A stretch of 64,000 bases of DNA from Himantopus leucocephalus (lineage: Eukaryota > Chordata > Aves > Charadriiformes > Recurvirostridae). The stretch covers positions 62,864,550-62,928,549 of the forward strand of contig RSEF01000001.1 in assembly GCA_003993805.1 (NCBI GenBank), written 5' to 3'. The notes below the pieces were generated by a model. That model made no database searches and was not told the origin of the DNA. It was given only the letters and a program-made list of their open reading frames with translations. Positions within the stretch are counted from its first letter, which is position 1; each line of letters starts with the position of its first letter. Positions 1 through 10,959 of this stretch are shown here, one piece after another. The position numbers and the translations under genes are program-made.

Positions 1-1100
1 CCCCCCCCCCCCCACCCGGTAATGGAGAGCTGCTCCCTCCCCTCCGACCCCCTTTCCTTGCGGCTCCGCATGCGTGTGCCGGGAGGGGTTGTTTGGGGCG
101 CAGCAGGGGGAAGCGCTGCGGGTCCCCTTGTGTGCAGTCCCGAGCGCGTTCCCTCCTTTCCCATCCCTCCCTTGGCAGACACCTGTCTGCTCTTCTCCCT
201 GTGGCATTTTCCTCACCACCCCCCCTCCCCCCTGCTCCCTGCTGCCTCCTCCCCTGTGTTTTTTCGGGAGAAGGGGCAGTCGGGCTGACGCTGCTGCAGC
301 GGAGCTGTGGGCTGCTTGGGCCAGCAGAGACACAAGCAGCATGGCCAGCAGCACGGCCAGCAGCGTGGCCCCTCGGGGACGCAGCTCGCAGCAGAGCAGG
401 AGTGGGCATCACGCTGCTGGGAGTGGGGCACGCTGGGGGTGGTGGTGGTGTTCCTCCTCCCTCCTCATCTCACGGATATTTTGGGTATCCCGATTCCCCG
501 AGGAGGGTGCTGGCCTCCATTTCCTAGCCAGGTACCTCCTCTGAGTACCCAGCTCAGCCCGGCACAGCTTTTGGGGTGATGGGCGTGCTCTTTGTCACTG
601 CTTATCTGCTGTCCCCTGGTGCTCCTGCCCGGCTGGAAGGGATGTTTTCCTGCCGGAGACAGCGTGTTTCATAAGCTGGGAACGCCGTGTGCCCTGCACA
701 GGCAGTGAAGGGGCCCTGCGCCGAGCCTGACCCATTTTGGGGCGCAAAGCTCTTGGGAACACCTGAAAGGGCCTCCTGCCGCCTGGGGCTGCCCTCGGTG
801 CCCCATTTCCCCAGCTCCTCTGCGGGGAAGGCAGGACGATCAGCCGCACTATTTCCACGCCATGTCTCTGTGCTGCTGGAGCTGCTGCGGCGCGGGGACG
901 GCAGGGGAGCGGGGAGCAGCTGTTTCTCCCATCGCCTGGTCAGGCCCAGCCACGCTGGAGGCCCTCGAGGAGCACGGACGTGGCTGGAGGTGCCTTTCCC
1001 CAGAGTAAGACCCTAAAGCAACGAGCTGCTGGCGAGGCAGCGGGCATCCTCAGAGGAGAGGTTTTTAGAGGGGAGGTTTGGGGGTTCGCACCTGCCAGGC
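1..1100. other. GC-rich, CpG-enriched block at window edge
   Basis: The first kilobase is richer in G+C and CpG than the rest of the window; by eye there are about two dozen CpGs in the first 480 bases. It opens with a run of 13 C. This resembles the edge of a CpG island and could belong to a promoter or 5' exon lying partly outside the window. Several open frames of 70-156 codons overlap here on both strands, as expected of stop-poor GC-rich DNA, and none resembles a known protein. I cannot show a transcription start, and I cannot say whether this belongs to ELFN2, 33 kb downstream, or to another gene. Confidence 0.35.
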
Positions 1101-4100
1101 TGTGGTTTCAGGCTCTGCACAGACTCTGGCAGATGCTGCGGTTTTCTGAGTCACATTTTGGGGCTGTTGCGTTTCTCCAAGGGGAAGGGGATGGCAGGGC
1201 CCATGCCGCAGAGCAGCCCTGGCAGTGACGCTCCTGTGGTGTCCCCCTGAAGGAGGTGATGGGTTTGTTCCCCTCCTGCCCAGGTCCCACCTGGTGATGC
1301 CAGCAAGGAGGGTGCATCTTCCAGTGCATCTCCCTGCTGCCACCGCTGGACATCCCCAGTGTCCCCCTGTCCAGCTTCCCTGACACCTCCCCCTCCACCC
1401 AAAACACTGCCTTCAACTTCTGTCCGGTAGTGCCAGCTGGTTTTCTTCCTCTTTTGGGATAACCCTGAGCCCTGCTTTTCCCTCTTTCAGCAGCACCCCT
1501 TCCTCACTCCCTCTCCAGCACTTCCCACCCCTTGTGACCTCTCGGTGCACGCCGTGCTGGGCAGGAATAGCTTTGGGCAGACTCAGGAAAGGCTGATGTT
1601 CCCTGGTGGGATTGTTTCTGGATGCTGCTGCCAGCTGATGATACTGTGAAGTGATCTTTTCCCCTGTGGTTCACACCCTTCAGTGTGCGCGCGCGTGTGT
1701 ATATGTGTTGTGGGTGACAGAGTGACTGTAGCGTTGTTGATGTGTCACTCTTCCTCTTGGCCAGGGCCCGGCAGGGAGCGTGACCATGCAGTCGCTCTCA
1801 GTTTCATTACTGGGGAGTTTGCAGAAAGCAAGCTCCTCCTGGATGGGGCCTCCAAAGCCACTTGGCATCGGTTAAATTCCTCAGCCCTCTCAGGACATGG
1901 CTTTGGCACTGGCTCAGGGTGGACAAGACAATAAATCCAGCTCTGGGGAGCTTGGTACTGGGTCAAAACTGCTGTGGCTTTGTGGTAGAAAATGCTGATC
2001 CAGTATGAACTCACTCTGCTGCTTCAGATTTGTTTAGAAAACAATGTTGGCTTAACTCTGTACTGGCAAGGTTTACGTTGCGTTGGGTATTATCTGTCTG
2101 CACCACTCTAGCTTGATGCTGGCTCGAGTGTTGTTTGTCCTTCCACATCTGGCACGCACTCCGGATCGTGTGTGCTCTGGCTAATTTGACAGATGCAATT
2201 GCGCGCCGCAGCCAGCCTGGTTCAGTCCCTCCTGTTGGGCAAGCTGGTTTGAAAGAGGGTTGAATTACAGTCTTAGCAGGGAGCAAGCCATGTCCCACAC
2301 TAGGCAGCTGCCCTCCCCTTTCAGGAATTACAACAGCCCTTGTCTCCCAGGTGCCTTGAGAAGTGATGCATGGTGAGGCAGAAACCCAGCTTTCTGTAGC
2401 TCCATCTCTCCTAGCGCCACCGCAGATCCAGGGAGATCCTAGAGAGACAAGTACGTTCTCCGGCTGGTGGCCACATCTCTGCCGGGGTCTCCCCAAGGGT
2501 TTTTGAGCGGGGTGTCGCACGCTGCCCTGGAGAGCATGTGCATGGGGACCAGAGGATGATGCCAGCTGGGAGGAAGGCAGGCATTGCGCCAAAAAGGAAG
2601 GGGAGGGAAGTGTTGCATCAGCAGGAGGATGACCACAGCCCTGTGGTCAGTGCACGGGGCCCGGGAGAGGCATTATCATTCCTCACAGCACCATGTTGGC
2701 AGAAAACAGTGTCGCACCGTGGGCGGGAGCCGAGACAGCCCCATTGGAGGCAGGTGCTCACTTGGGACACAGTACGAGCACGAACCCTTACTGTTGCGCT
2801 GCAGGGACTTTTTCCACATCTCTCACTCGTGTTGCTGAGGGAGGTAGTTTTCTTTGTGGGGGAGGAAAAAGGCAGGAAAGTGGTGAGGAGTGGTTCGCCT
2901 CATGCTTGTGTGTGGACATACGCAAGTCTTTTGTGATAAGGAGGAGCATTTGCTGACCAGGTTTTGCAGTCTGAAGCCAGCTTTACTTTAAAGCCCAGCA
3001 AGATGAGCTTTTGGGGGTTGAAGCCAAGAGATGACACTGCCTACAAAACCTTGTTGCTAAGGTGTCCTGAATCCTAATCCCAGCGGGGTCTGTCAGCAGT
3101 TATCATGCCATGCCTCAGTTTCCCCTACCTTTATGTGGAGCAAGCAGTAGCCACAAACACTGGGGGAGGGGAGGAGGACAGGGAAGGGGGACATGAAGGC
3201 ATGCTTACTGTTTGCACGGTGCTTCAGGCTGCCTAGAGGGATGCTGTGGGGAAAGGGAGGTGCAGCCTGCAGACTCTCTGCTGGCATAGCTGCATGCTGA
3301 CCTTCGCAGGGGGCTGGATGCTGGAAGAGAATCCGTAATGACCAGGGTGCTGTGTGCCAGGGCTGAGGCGGTGATTCACTCAAGCCTCTGTTTGTTTGGG
3401 AAGAGAAAGGGAGTTTGTGGCTTGTCACTTGGGAAACAGAGCGGGGATTCAGCGGCGGAGGGCAGGCTTCTTGGCTGAGCCTCCCCGAACAGTCACGCCG
3501 CATGTCTGTGTGTGTGTCAGGGGAGCAAAGGGGACCCTGGTACAGCCCATGGCTGGTGGCCAGCCATCCCTGGCCCCCGTCACTTCACCTCCCGCTTGCA
3601 CCCTCTGCACAGGGACTGCCGAGTGGCCAAGGACAGCCCTGAGATGCACATGCATGTGTGACCCATGCGTGTGAGGAGAGGGGGAGGAGTAAAAGCCTTG
3701 CTAGAAGAGCAGCTGGATGGGATTCGTGCTACCTCTCTGCCCAGCTTAGCCCATGTGTGGTAGCACAGCATCTGGGCGGTTGTCCATGCTGCTTCATGCC
3801 AGCTCAAGCAGGCACCTTCAGCAGGGTTGTGCCTGGTGCGTGGGGTCAGGGGACAGGCTGGGGGAGTTGTGTTGGGCTAACTTGGGGGATGAAGACCTCT
3901 TCCTCCCCTGTCTCATCCCTGCTTCTTTGGGTGTGAGCCCTGCTTCGTTTCTTGGGAGGCAGAGAGAGGTGTCGTGGAGGGAAAGGGGATTGCGAGGCAC
4001 ATAGGGGTATGGAAGAGATGGAGACACCAAGAAAGAGGGAAGACCTGAGAGAAAAAGGGCAGAAGCAGCAAAGGAAGAGATGGGTAGAGAGGGAAACAGG

Positions 4101-5750
4101 AAGAGAGCAGCATGTCCCTGCCATGACAATGTAGTGTAGAAGCCTCATATAGATATTACAGGTTAGAGTTCGACCTGACCATGTTTGTACTGGGTACGGA
4201 TGTGGTCTGAAAAACTGTGGCAGGAGGACCAGCTCTGCACATGGGACTGCTCATCTCCCATCCACCTTCTTAACCCAGGAAATAACCAGCCTGAGATCCC
4301 CTTCTCCTGCTCTGAGCTGTCTTCTCCTGTGCCTGTTCCTCTGCTCCTGATATGGAGGACGGAGCATGGCTGAGAAATCCCTCCTCATGTCCTCTGTCCT
4401 CCTGGCCCTGGCCCTATGGAGCCAGAGGAGGCGAGTGTGCTGCCCAGCATTGCTGGGAATTGCCTTGCTCTGTACTGGAGGGATGTTGGTGAGGTCTTAG
4501 AGGGAGCCACAGCCTTGCCTTTAGACTACTCCCCAGAAATACTTAGAGCCACATTACCTCACATAGGCAATGTCTGAAGGGAACGAATTCAACATGCTAC
4601 ATGAGGCAGAATTGTCTCTACAACTGCCCCGTCAACATGTCCCATAAGAACTGAATAACAGCAATTAGATAAGAGGGTTTTATGGAAGTTTCTCTTCTTC
4701 TTTTACAAAATATACTTAAGTATGTATCTGTCAGGTAAGGTAGGTATGCCAGGTCTGTCATAGGGTAGGATGTTCTGTCATTTTTGACGGGACTGTGGCA
4801 GTTTCCAGAAGCTGGAATGCCAGTGTTGGCTTGCCAAAAGTCTTGCAGGTGAACATGTACCCAGGGCTGGTCATGTGTTCACTGTGGTGTACCTGTGACA
4901 CAGGCCTGTGGGTGCTTCTTGACTATCTTGAGCTTCCTCTCTGTCCCCCTGTTGTAAGACCAATGGGCCACGTGACTTGAAGTCAGTGGTATATTAGGGC
5001 CACCAGGCTGTGCCCTGCTCTGAACTCCCATGCCTTTTAAAGCCAGCCAGCGTGGTGAGAGCTATCGAGAACCAGCCCAGCACAAAGAGAGAAACGCTCA
5101 TATAATGGGGCTACTTATTTGAGTTCCCCAGCATTTCCCATTGCGTTTCATGTCTTGGGGCTGATTCAGTTGAAAGGCAATCAATGGAGCTAACAGCCCA
5201 GCATTGTTCTGCTCACCTTCTGATTTACTTCTTTTCATCCTTGCTGGGTTTAATCTCCTCCCAGGTTCATGCATCCCCCAGCACTGAGGTCACTTTCTTT
5301 TTATTGCTGTATATAATCAAGCTAGCTCCGCTCCTGCCCTGAATCTTCTGGGGTCAAGATGGAAATCACTATTCAGCAAGAGACCCAAACAAATGAGCAA
5401 AACTAGCCTGGTCGGTCAGAACAGGGTGGAAGTTATCCAAGAAAACTCACACTGATCAATTCCAGTCACCTCCTGTGTTTAAAGTGACTCAGTATCTCCA
5501 TTTTTAGGATGTTGCTGGGGAGCTGAATTCTCTTATGATTTCTCTTATATCAGCCATCCCTACCAACGGTGTTTGTGAGATTCTTTTCCCATATCTGCTT
5601 AGATGAGGAACTGTTGGAAGCCACGCTGGTAGAAGAATGGGTGCTGGGACAAAGCCAATCATAAAAAACCCCCAAACCCACTGAAAAAACCACAAAACCT
5701 CCCCCACTTTCCCCAAACAATAAGTTATCAAGTCCAGATGGTTAAATCTG
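1101..5750. other. Gene-free stretch
   Basis: No exon, RNA gene or transposon is recognisable. A short imperfect GT/GC alternating run lies at about 1683-1708. The longest open frame (2011-2592, minus strand, 193 codons) is compositionally ordinary and matches no family I know. In context this is probably intron or upstream DNA of ELFN2. Confidence 0.5.
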
Positions 5751-6500
5751 AGAGTTTGGAAGGAGCTTAAGTGATTGAGCTGCTAACAAAAATATGCAAT
5801 CTCTTGTGGAAAAAAAAGCTACTGATTCGGGGAATTGGAGAAGACCAAATGTTGTACCTATATTTAAAAAAAGGCTTCAGTGATGATCCGGGGAATTAAA
5901 GATCAGTAAGCTTTGCCTCTGTGTCTGGTAAACTGGTGGGAATGATAATTAAAAAGCAATACTTGAAGACATCTGGAAGATTGTGGTCTGATAGGGCCCA
6001 ACCAGCACAGGTTCGGCAGAAGAAAACTGCATCTTGCTAATCTCATACAACTCTTTGAATGCATCAATAAAGCAGTGGATAAAGGAGAACCAACTGATAT
6101 AATGTATTTAGACTTCCAAAAGGCTTTTGAAAGATCCTGCACAAGAGCTACTAAAGGAGCTAAGTAGTCAGTGAGAGACAAAATATTGACATAGATCAAA
6201 AACTGAGTAGGAGACTGAAAGAATGAAGGGATTAAACAGTCAAGTTTCACCATGGCGAAAGGTTAATGTGGCCTCCAGGTTCTCTTCTAAATCCCATGTG
6301 ATTTACTGTATTGTTTAATGACTTGGAAAGGTGGGAGGAGAGATATGCCATATGAAAATCTGCAGATGAGACAAAGTTATTAAGTTGGCTGTGGCCAGAA
6401 AGGGCTGTGAGAAATGCTGGGGAAAGAGAGCTATGTTAAATGAATGCGCTGTGGTCTGGTGAACGAAACTCAGCATTGATCCGTTCAAAGGAATGTGTGT
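5751..6500 (+). mobile_element. Decayed CR1-type LINE fragment (reverse transcriptase part)
   Basis: Conceptual translation on the plus strand, with several frameshifts and stops, gives the motif order of a CR1 ORF2: an LKKG..DDPGN.R.VS block around 5850-5910 (the family has FKKG..DPGNYRPVSL), a region like LDFxKAF around 6105-6130, and an FNDLE....SADETKL block around 6310-6385, where the family has INDLE....FADDTKL. CR1 is the main LINE of birds and other sauropsids. The copy is 5'-truncated, heavily mutated and cannot be active. The ends are approximate, and I did not see the CR1 3' tail. Confidence 0.7.
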
Positions 6501-8260
6501 TGCAGGGCAGACTTGCAATTCTTTAGATACCCCCAAAGGTCCTGACTGAAGGGTATCAGCCAAGTGAAAGTGTGGGCGGATGTCAGGGAGCTCTTTGCAG
6601 AGCTCTGCCCCGTGTTGTGCTGCCCTCGAGCAGGCAAAGTAGCTGTTTGGCTGCGGAGGCAGTGGGTAGGGAGTACTCTGGAAGAGCTGCAAGGCTCTCG
6701 GTACACCTGCAGTGCCGCCTCCTTTGGAATTGCACGCCGAATGGCAGTCACCCTGCTTCTGAAGGGATGCTGGAGAATTGAAGGGGCTCTGACGTGAGAC
6801 AGAAAGGCTGTGAACACCCCCAAGTGAAGAGATGGAGGAGACAAGGGTTGCCAGTGTCAGACAGCGGACTGGGAATGGATGTTGGAAGGAAATAAAAACG
6901 TAAGACTTATAAGTACATCTCTCCTTCCTTGCCTCATCACACAGGAGTGAGGGAATGCACAGTGAAATTAGAATGCATGGGATTCAGGTTCACAAGGTTG
7001 GGCTGTAGAGCTCTTTGTCAGGACCAAGAATTTAGAAAGTTTCATAGCAGGCTTGTGTATTTTTGTGGAGAGCAAGAATATACAAATGAGCTTTAACTAA
7101 GGACGAGCCCAGTTTTGGAGCCTGAACCTTCAGGTTCAGTCTTCAGATCCTATATTCACCTGCAACTCATAGCGGCCAATACAAAAATGAAGATAGGATC
7201 ACATCTGTCTGCTTTGAGGTTTTTCCACCTTTTCCCCCCAAAGATCTGGTGATCTCTTTCATGAGAGTCAGTGTGGACGTCTCTCTGATCTGGAATGGTT
7301 GTTCCCCAGCATGCGCCCTACCTTAATAACACCTGCTGGGACACAAGCAGTGAGCTTCTTCCTAGCATCACGTGTGTTCAGGATCATCCTCAAGCTCAGG
7401 GAAGAATGGGGTCAGATTCTCTCCTAACATAAACTGGCATAATCATGTCGAAGTCAATAGTAAGAAGCAGGATTTTCAGCCTCTGAGTTTGAACTCAGTT
7501 CCAGTGAAAACCAAAAAACACGCACACGTACAAAAAAATGCAAAATCACCTAAGCTCTTGAAATTGCCTGAGATCAGAAACCTAACCTGGAAAGTTCACA
7601 GACATTCCTGGGAGATTGCCTATGCTTCCGCCTCCCACCTGAGCTATGGATGTGGGAATTGACACCAGGATAACAGGGTATTGCAGCCTTTCCATTTGCC
7701 AGGACAAGCTGGAGCCCAGAATTAAAAATCTGCTGGGGCTGAAGGGAGAAGAGAAATCCCTGAGCCTATTGAAATTCTGAAACCTCACCTGATTATTTCC
7801 TCCTCTCTTCAGTGGAAGGAGCTGAGTCTATAAACACCTGCTCCCTGTCCTACAGCATTCCCTACCCAGGAGCATGGTCTCAGTTTTGGGGTTTTTTTTA
7901 CTGAATATATGATACAGGGTGCTGAAGTCATTCATGGCTTGGCTAACTGAGCTTGATCACAGAGTTTGATTTCTAGCTATTTGTGTGTAGCACACACAAA
8001 TCTCAGACTCCTTGTAAGTATGTCTCCTTCCTGGGCAGCCCACGAGGTGTAAGCGGAGTGACTCCTTGCACAGGGAGATGTTTTTAAGCCAGGAAAACAA
8101 ACACTGAGGAGCATCTTCACATGCCGCTCTTTGCCGGATCTCTGAGCTCTCTTGTATTCTCAGAGCTGTGATTTGTTTTGGTGGGTAGCTCGGAGCTACA
8201 CTCACTGCAGCTGATGTGGATAGAGTGGGAGCAGCCGGGCTCACGTCCCAGTGCCAAGAG
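6501..8260. other. Gene-free stretch
   Basis: Nothing recognisable after the CR1 fragment. Short AT-rich runs alternate with ordinary sequence. No exon-like coding block or repeat family could be supported. Confidence 0.45.
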
Positions 8261-8264
8261 ACCT

Positions 8265-8965
8265 GGGGTTAATATTACACCTTTCCACGGGGTTAAAAGC
8301 TCCTGTATGGCCAGAGGGAACTTTGGCAGTGTTTCAAAGCTGACATCATCACAGCCCCTGCGAACCTCTGGGATGGAAGCAACATCTCCAGCACCTCTCC
8401 TGGAATCCAGGAGCTGGGGACTGCGGGGGCTGAGAGACGCTGACGTCACCCTTGCTGTGTGCCAGCAACCCCAAGGCTTCGGAGACGGCTTGATCACCAC
8501 TACTCTATTATAGCACCTAAAAAGACCTCTGGGATCGGAAGATGATTGCATCTCTCTGCTCTATTACAGCAACCAATGAACCTCCGGGGCCAAAGGATAA
8601 ATGCACCATCTCTGGAGTATTAGAGCGTTTAGAAACGTTGCTCACTGACTCACAGCTGTATTCCCCCCCTCCACCACCACCACCTTCAACTTGTCTCGGC
8701 ATCCAGCCACCTTCCCTACTGAGGTGTAGCTGGATAATCCTTTTGCTTTTACATCATCTGGCTGTGTGCAGCACTGAGATGAGACCACGCTACCTTTTCA
8801 CTTCTCGTGATACTGGGGAACATCAGTGTTGTGACCCTTTACTCTACGAGTGCAGCAAGGGACCACTGCAACAGAGCATTCCCGCTCTTAATACAGCATC
8901 TGTGAACCTCTGGTACTGCTCTGCTGTGGCAGATGATCTGTTCTTGCTTATTACAGGGTGGGGGC
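8265..8965. repeat. Degenerate minisatellite, period about 56 bp
   Basis: A recurring block begins TATTACAGCA, continues with an ACCTCTGGGAT-like segment, then a GATGAT-like segment. The clearest copies start at 8506, 8562 and 8618, exactly 56 bp apart. Weaker copies start near 8273, 8346, 8454, 8844, 8889 and 8949. The 8346 and 8889 copies keep the GAACCTCTGG core. Units are strongly diverged, so this is an old tandem array. No unit carries a conserved reading frame. A perfect TGACGTCA palindrome lies at 8441-8448 inside the array. Confidence 0.55.
8441..8448. promoter_or_regulatory. CRE palindrome TGACGTCA
   Basis: An exact eight-base cyclic-AMP response element sits inside the degenerate tandem array. 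Related half sites occur nearby (TGACATCA at 8341, CACGTCAC near 9464). CREB/ATF proteins bind this motif, but one copy in non-coding DNA is weak evidence for function. Confidence 0.25.
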
Positions 8966-10926
8966 TCTTCTCCCACTGTTAGGGATGTTTCAGAAGACAG
9001 CTCAGCACCTGGGAACGGCCGTGTCATATCAGCAACTGGAGCTTACTGACGGGAAGGGGGATACTTTGAGTGTCTGGTCAGCGAACCTGGCATTTAGAGA
9101 GCACAAATTAATTTCTCAGGCACCCTAGAGAGGTGGAGTTCTGTCATGTTACGAACCTGACTTGTAGATTCTGGGGAAAATCCTAAAAGCTTTTGGTAAT
9201 AGAGGTTTTAGTGAGTTTAATGCTGATGGAATTAAAAGTCTCCAGGCACTCGTTGTGAATGGATTTACATCAGGGAGATTAGAAAAGGGAAAACATTATT
9301 GGTGTCCAGGAAACTCAGGAGAGCAGCTGTCAGCTGGTTTAGATGGAAAGTTCCCCAGTGGGCAGGCGACCTGACAGCCAGGCAGCACACAGGCGCACAC
9401 CCTGTGGGGTCGGCTCGCACGCTCACGGGCTGGGGACACATCTCAGGGCCCACTGCGAGTCACGTCACACATGAACTCTTACAATGGGATGTTTGCACTA
9501 GCCAATTTTATGGACACATTGAATGTGAGTGAACGTAGTGATGCTCTCCCCATTTTGGCTGGCATGCTCTTACTCAAAGACCCATATGCCTCACCCATGT
9601 GCTACTGACCTTTCCCAGCATGTTCACTACCATTCACTCCTACAGAGGAGCGTGGAGGAGGAAGACCTGCCCTCCTCCCTACCTACAGGGACACACCACA
9701 CTGGACAGACTGCAAGACAGTTTTTCTTCATGGACGGGCCTTTTACTGTCCCCTTTCTTCCCACCAGAAATGCACCTGGCATGTAGCTATGGAGTGTAAC
9801 TATGAAGTGCAGTTAAAGGAGAGACTGGGCAAGATCCTTATGGAGGAATTTTGTGAGGTTTAATAAATTCATAGGGACCACATCCAACTTTTGAAATCCA
9901 CTGGCTTCAACTTCTCTGGGAGAGTAACCTGGGGAGCCACCACTGTATGTTGGCCAGGTTCTGCTCCTTTTTCCAAGGCCTCAGTGCTTGTCACTGCTGC
10001 GAAAGCATCCTGGGGCCAGATGGCCCTTGTCTGTGCTCTTAGATAAGAAAGGCATGATCCTGGAGAGTTTGGCCTTTCTTGGACTTTCCTGCTGGGGCTG
10101 TGTTGCTGAGGCTGTGCTCTTTGCTGAGAGATCATAGAGGCAATAGGAGAAAAGACATCAAGAAACCTACAGGGATAGTGAGAAGGGTTTTGGCCTTAAG
10201 TACATGAGCTGGTTATGCTCCTCTCAGAAAGGCTCTGAGAGCCGATTTGTCTGCTGTCCCTCTTGTTATTTCTCTCCAAAGTCCTCATCACTTGTTGGTG
10301 CATCTTGTTGAGAGCAGAGATCAGGGTTAATTCACCCTGGCTTTCTCCTTAAGTAGGACATCATCAAGCTGAGGACTCAATTCAAATCCTGCTTCAAAGA
10401 TCTTTATCTCCTCTGCAGCCCTGGAGAGCTGGCTGGGAGATCAGGCTTTGCTAAAGCAGGGAGCTCCCTGCCCCAGAGGAGATGGGCAGGAGGGAGAGCA
10501 AGGTCCCTTGCCAGGGCAGGGAGGCAGTAACCTGACTTTATCACCTAAGTGCTGACAAGCACCACCTCTCCCAGCACTGCCAGGAATTACCCTTGCTTTG
10601 TAGGGTGAAGATAATGCCCTGTCCACAACACCCCGCAGGGAGCTGGGATTCATGCCACCCCTTTTCTTCCTGTTGGCTCTGTGGGGCTGGGTGGGAGGGG
10701 AAGGCTGCTGCAGTGGTTGACAGTGCCCTCAAAACAAGGTAACTGGTATTGAGTACCAGCAGCAGGGCAGACAAGATGTCTCTGATGTCCCTCCCACTGA
10801 GTGGGAGTAGATGCCATCGGGGGTCCACACAGGAGGAGGAGGAGATGGGAGAGAGGAAGGAGGGTGAGCCGTCCCAGAGGCTCCCCAGGGTGCCCCTCTT
10901 GTGCTGTCAGGAGGTGATGGGAGTGC

Positions 10927-10959
10927 GGGGAGTCAGGGAGGGGAGGCAGGGAGGGGGGA
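10927..10959 (+). other. Potential G-quadruplex run
   Basis: At least five runs of three or more G, separated by 1-5 bases, lie on the plus strand in a purine-rich stretch. This meets the usual G3+N1-7 quadruplex pattern. No gene context supports a role. Confidence 0.4.

Noticed and set aside
2011..2592. 193-codon open frame on the minus strand
   Set aside because: No domain or family resemblance, no splice context, and composition no different from neighbouring non-coding DNA.
4160..4180. AGAGTTCGACCTG, resembling a tRNA B box
   Set aside because: No matching A box, acceptor stem or cloverleaf can be drawn around it.
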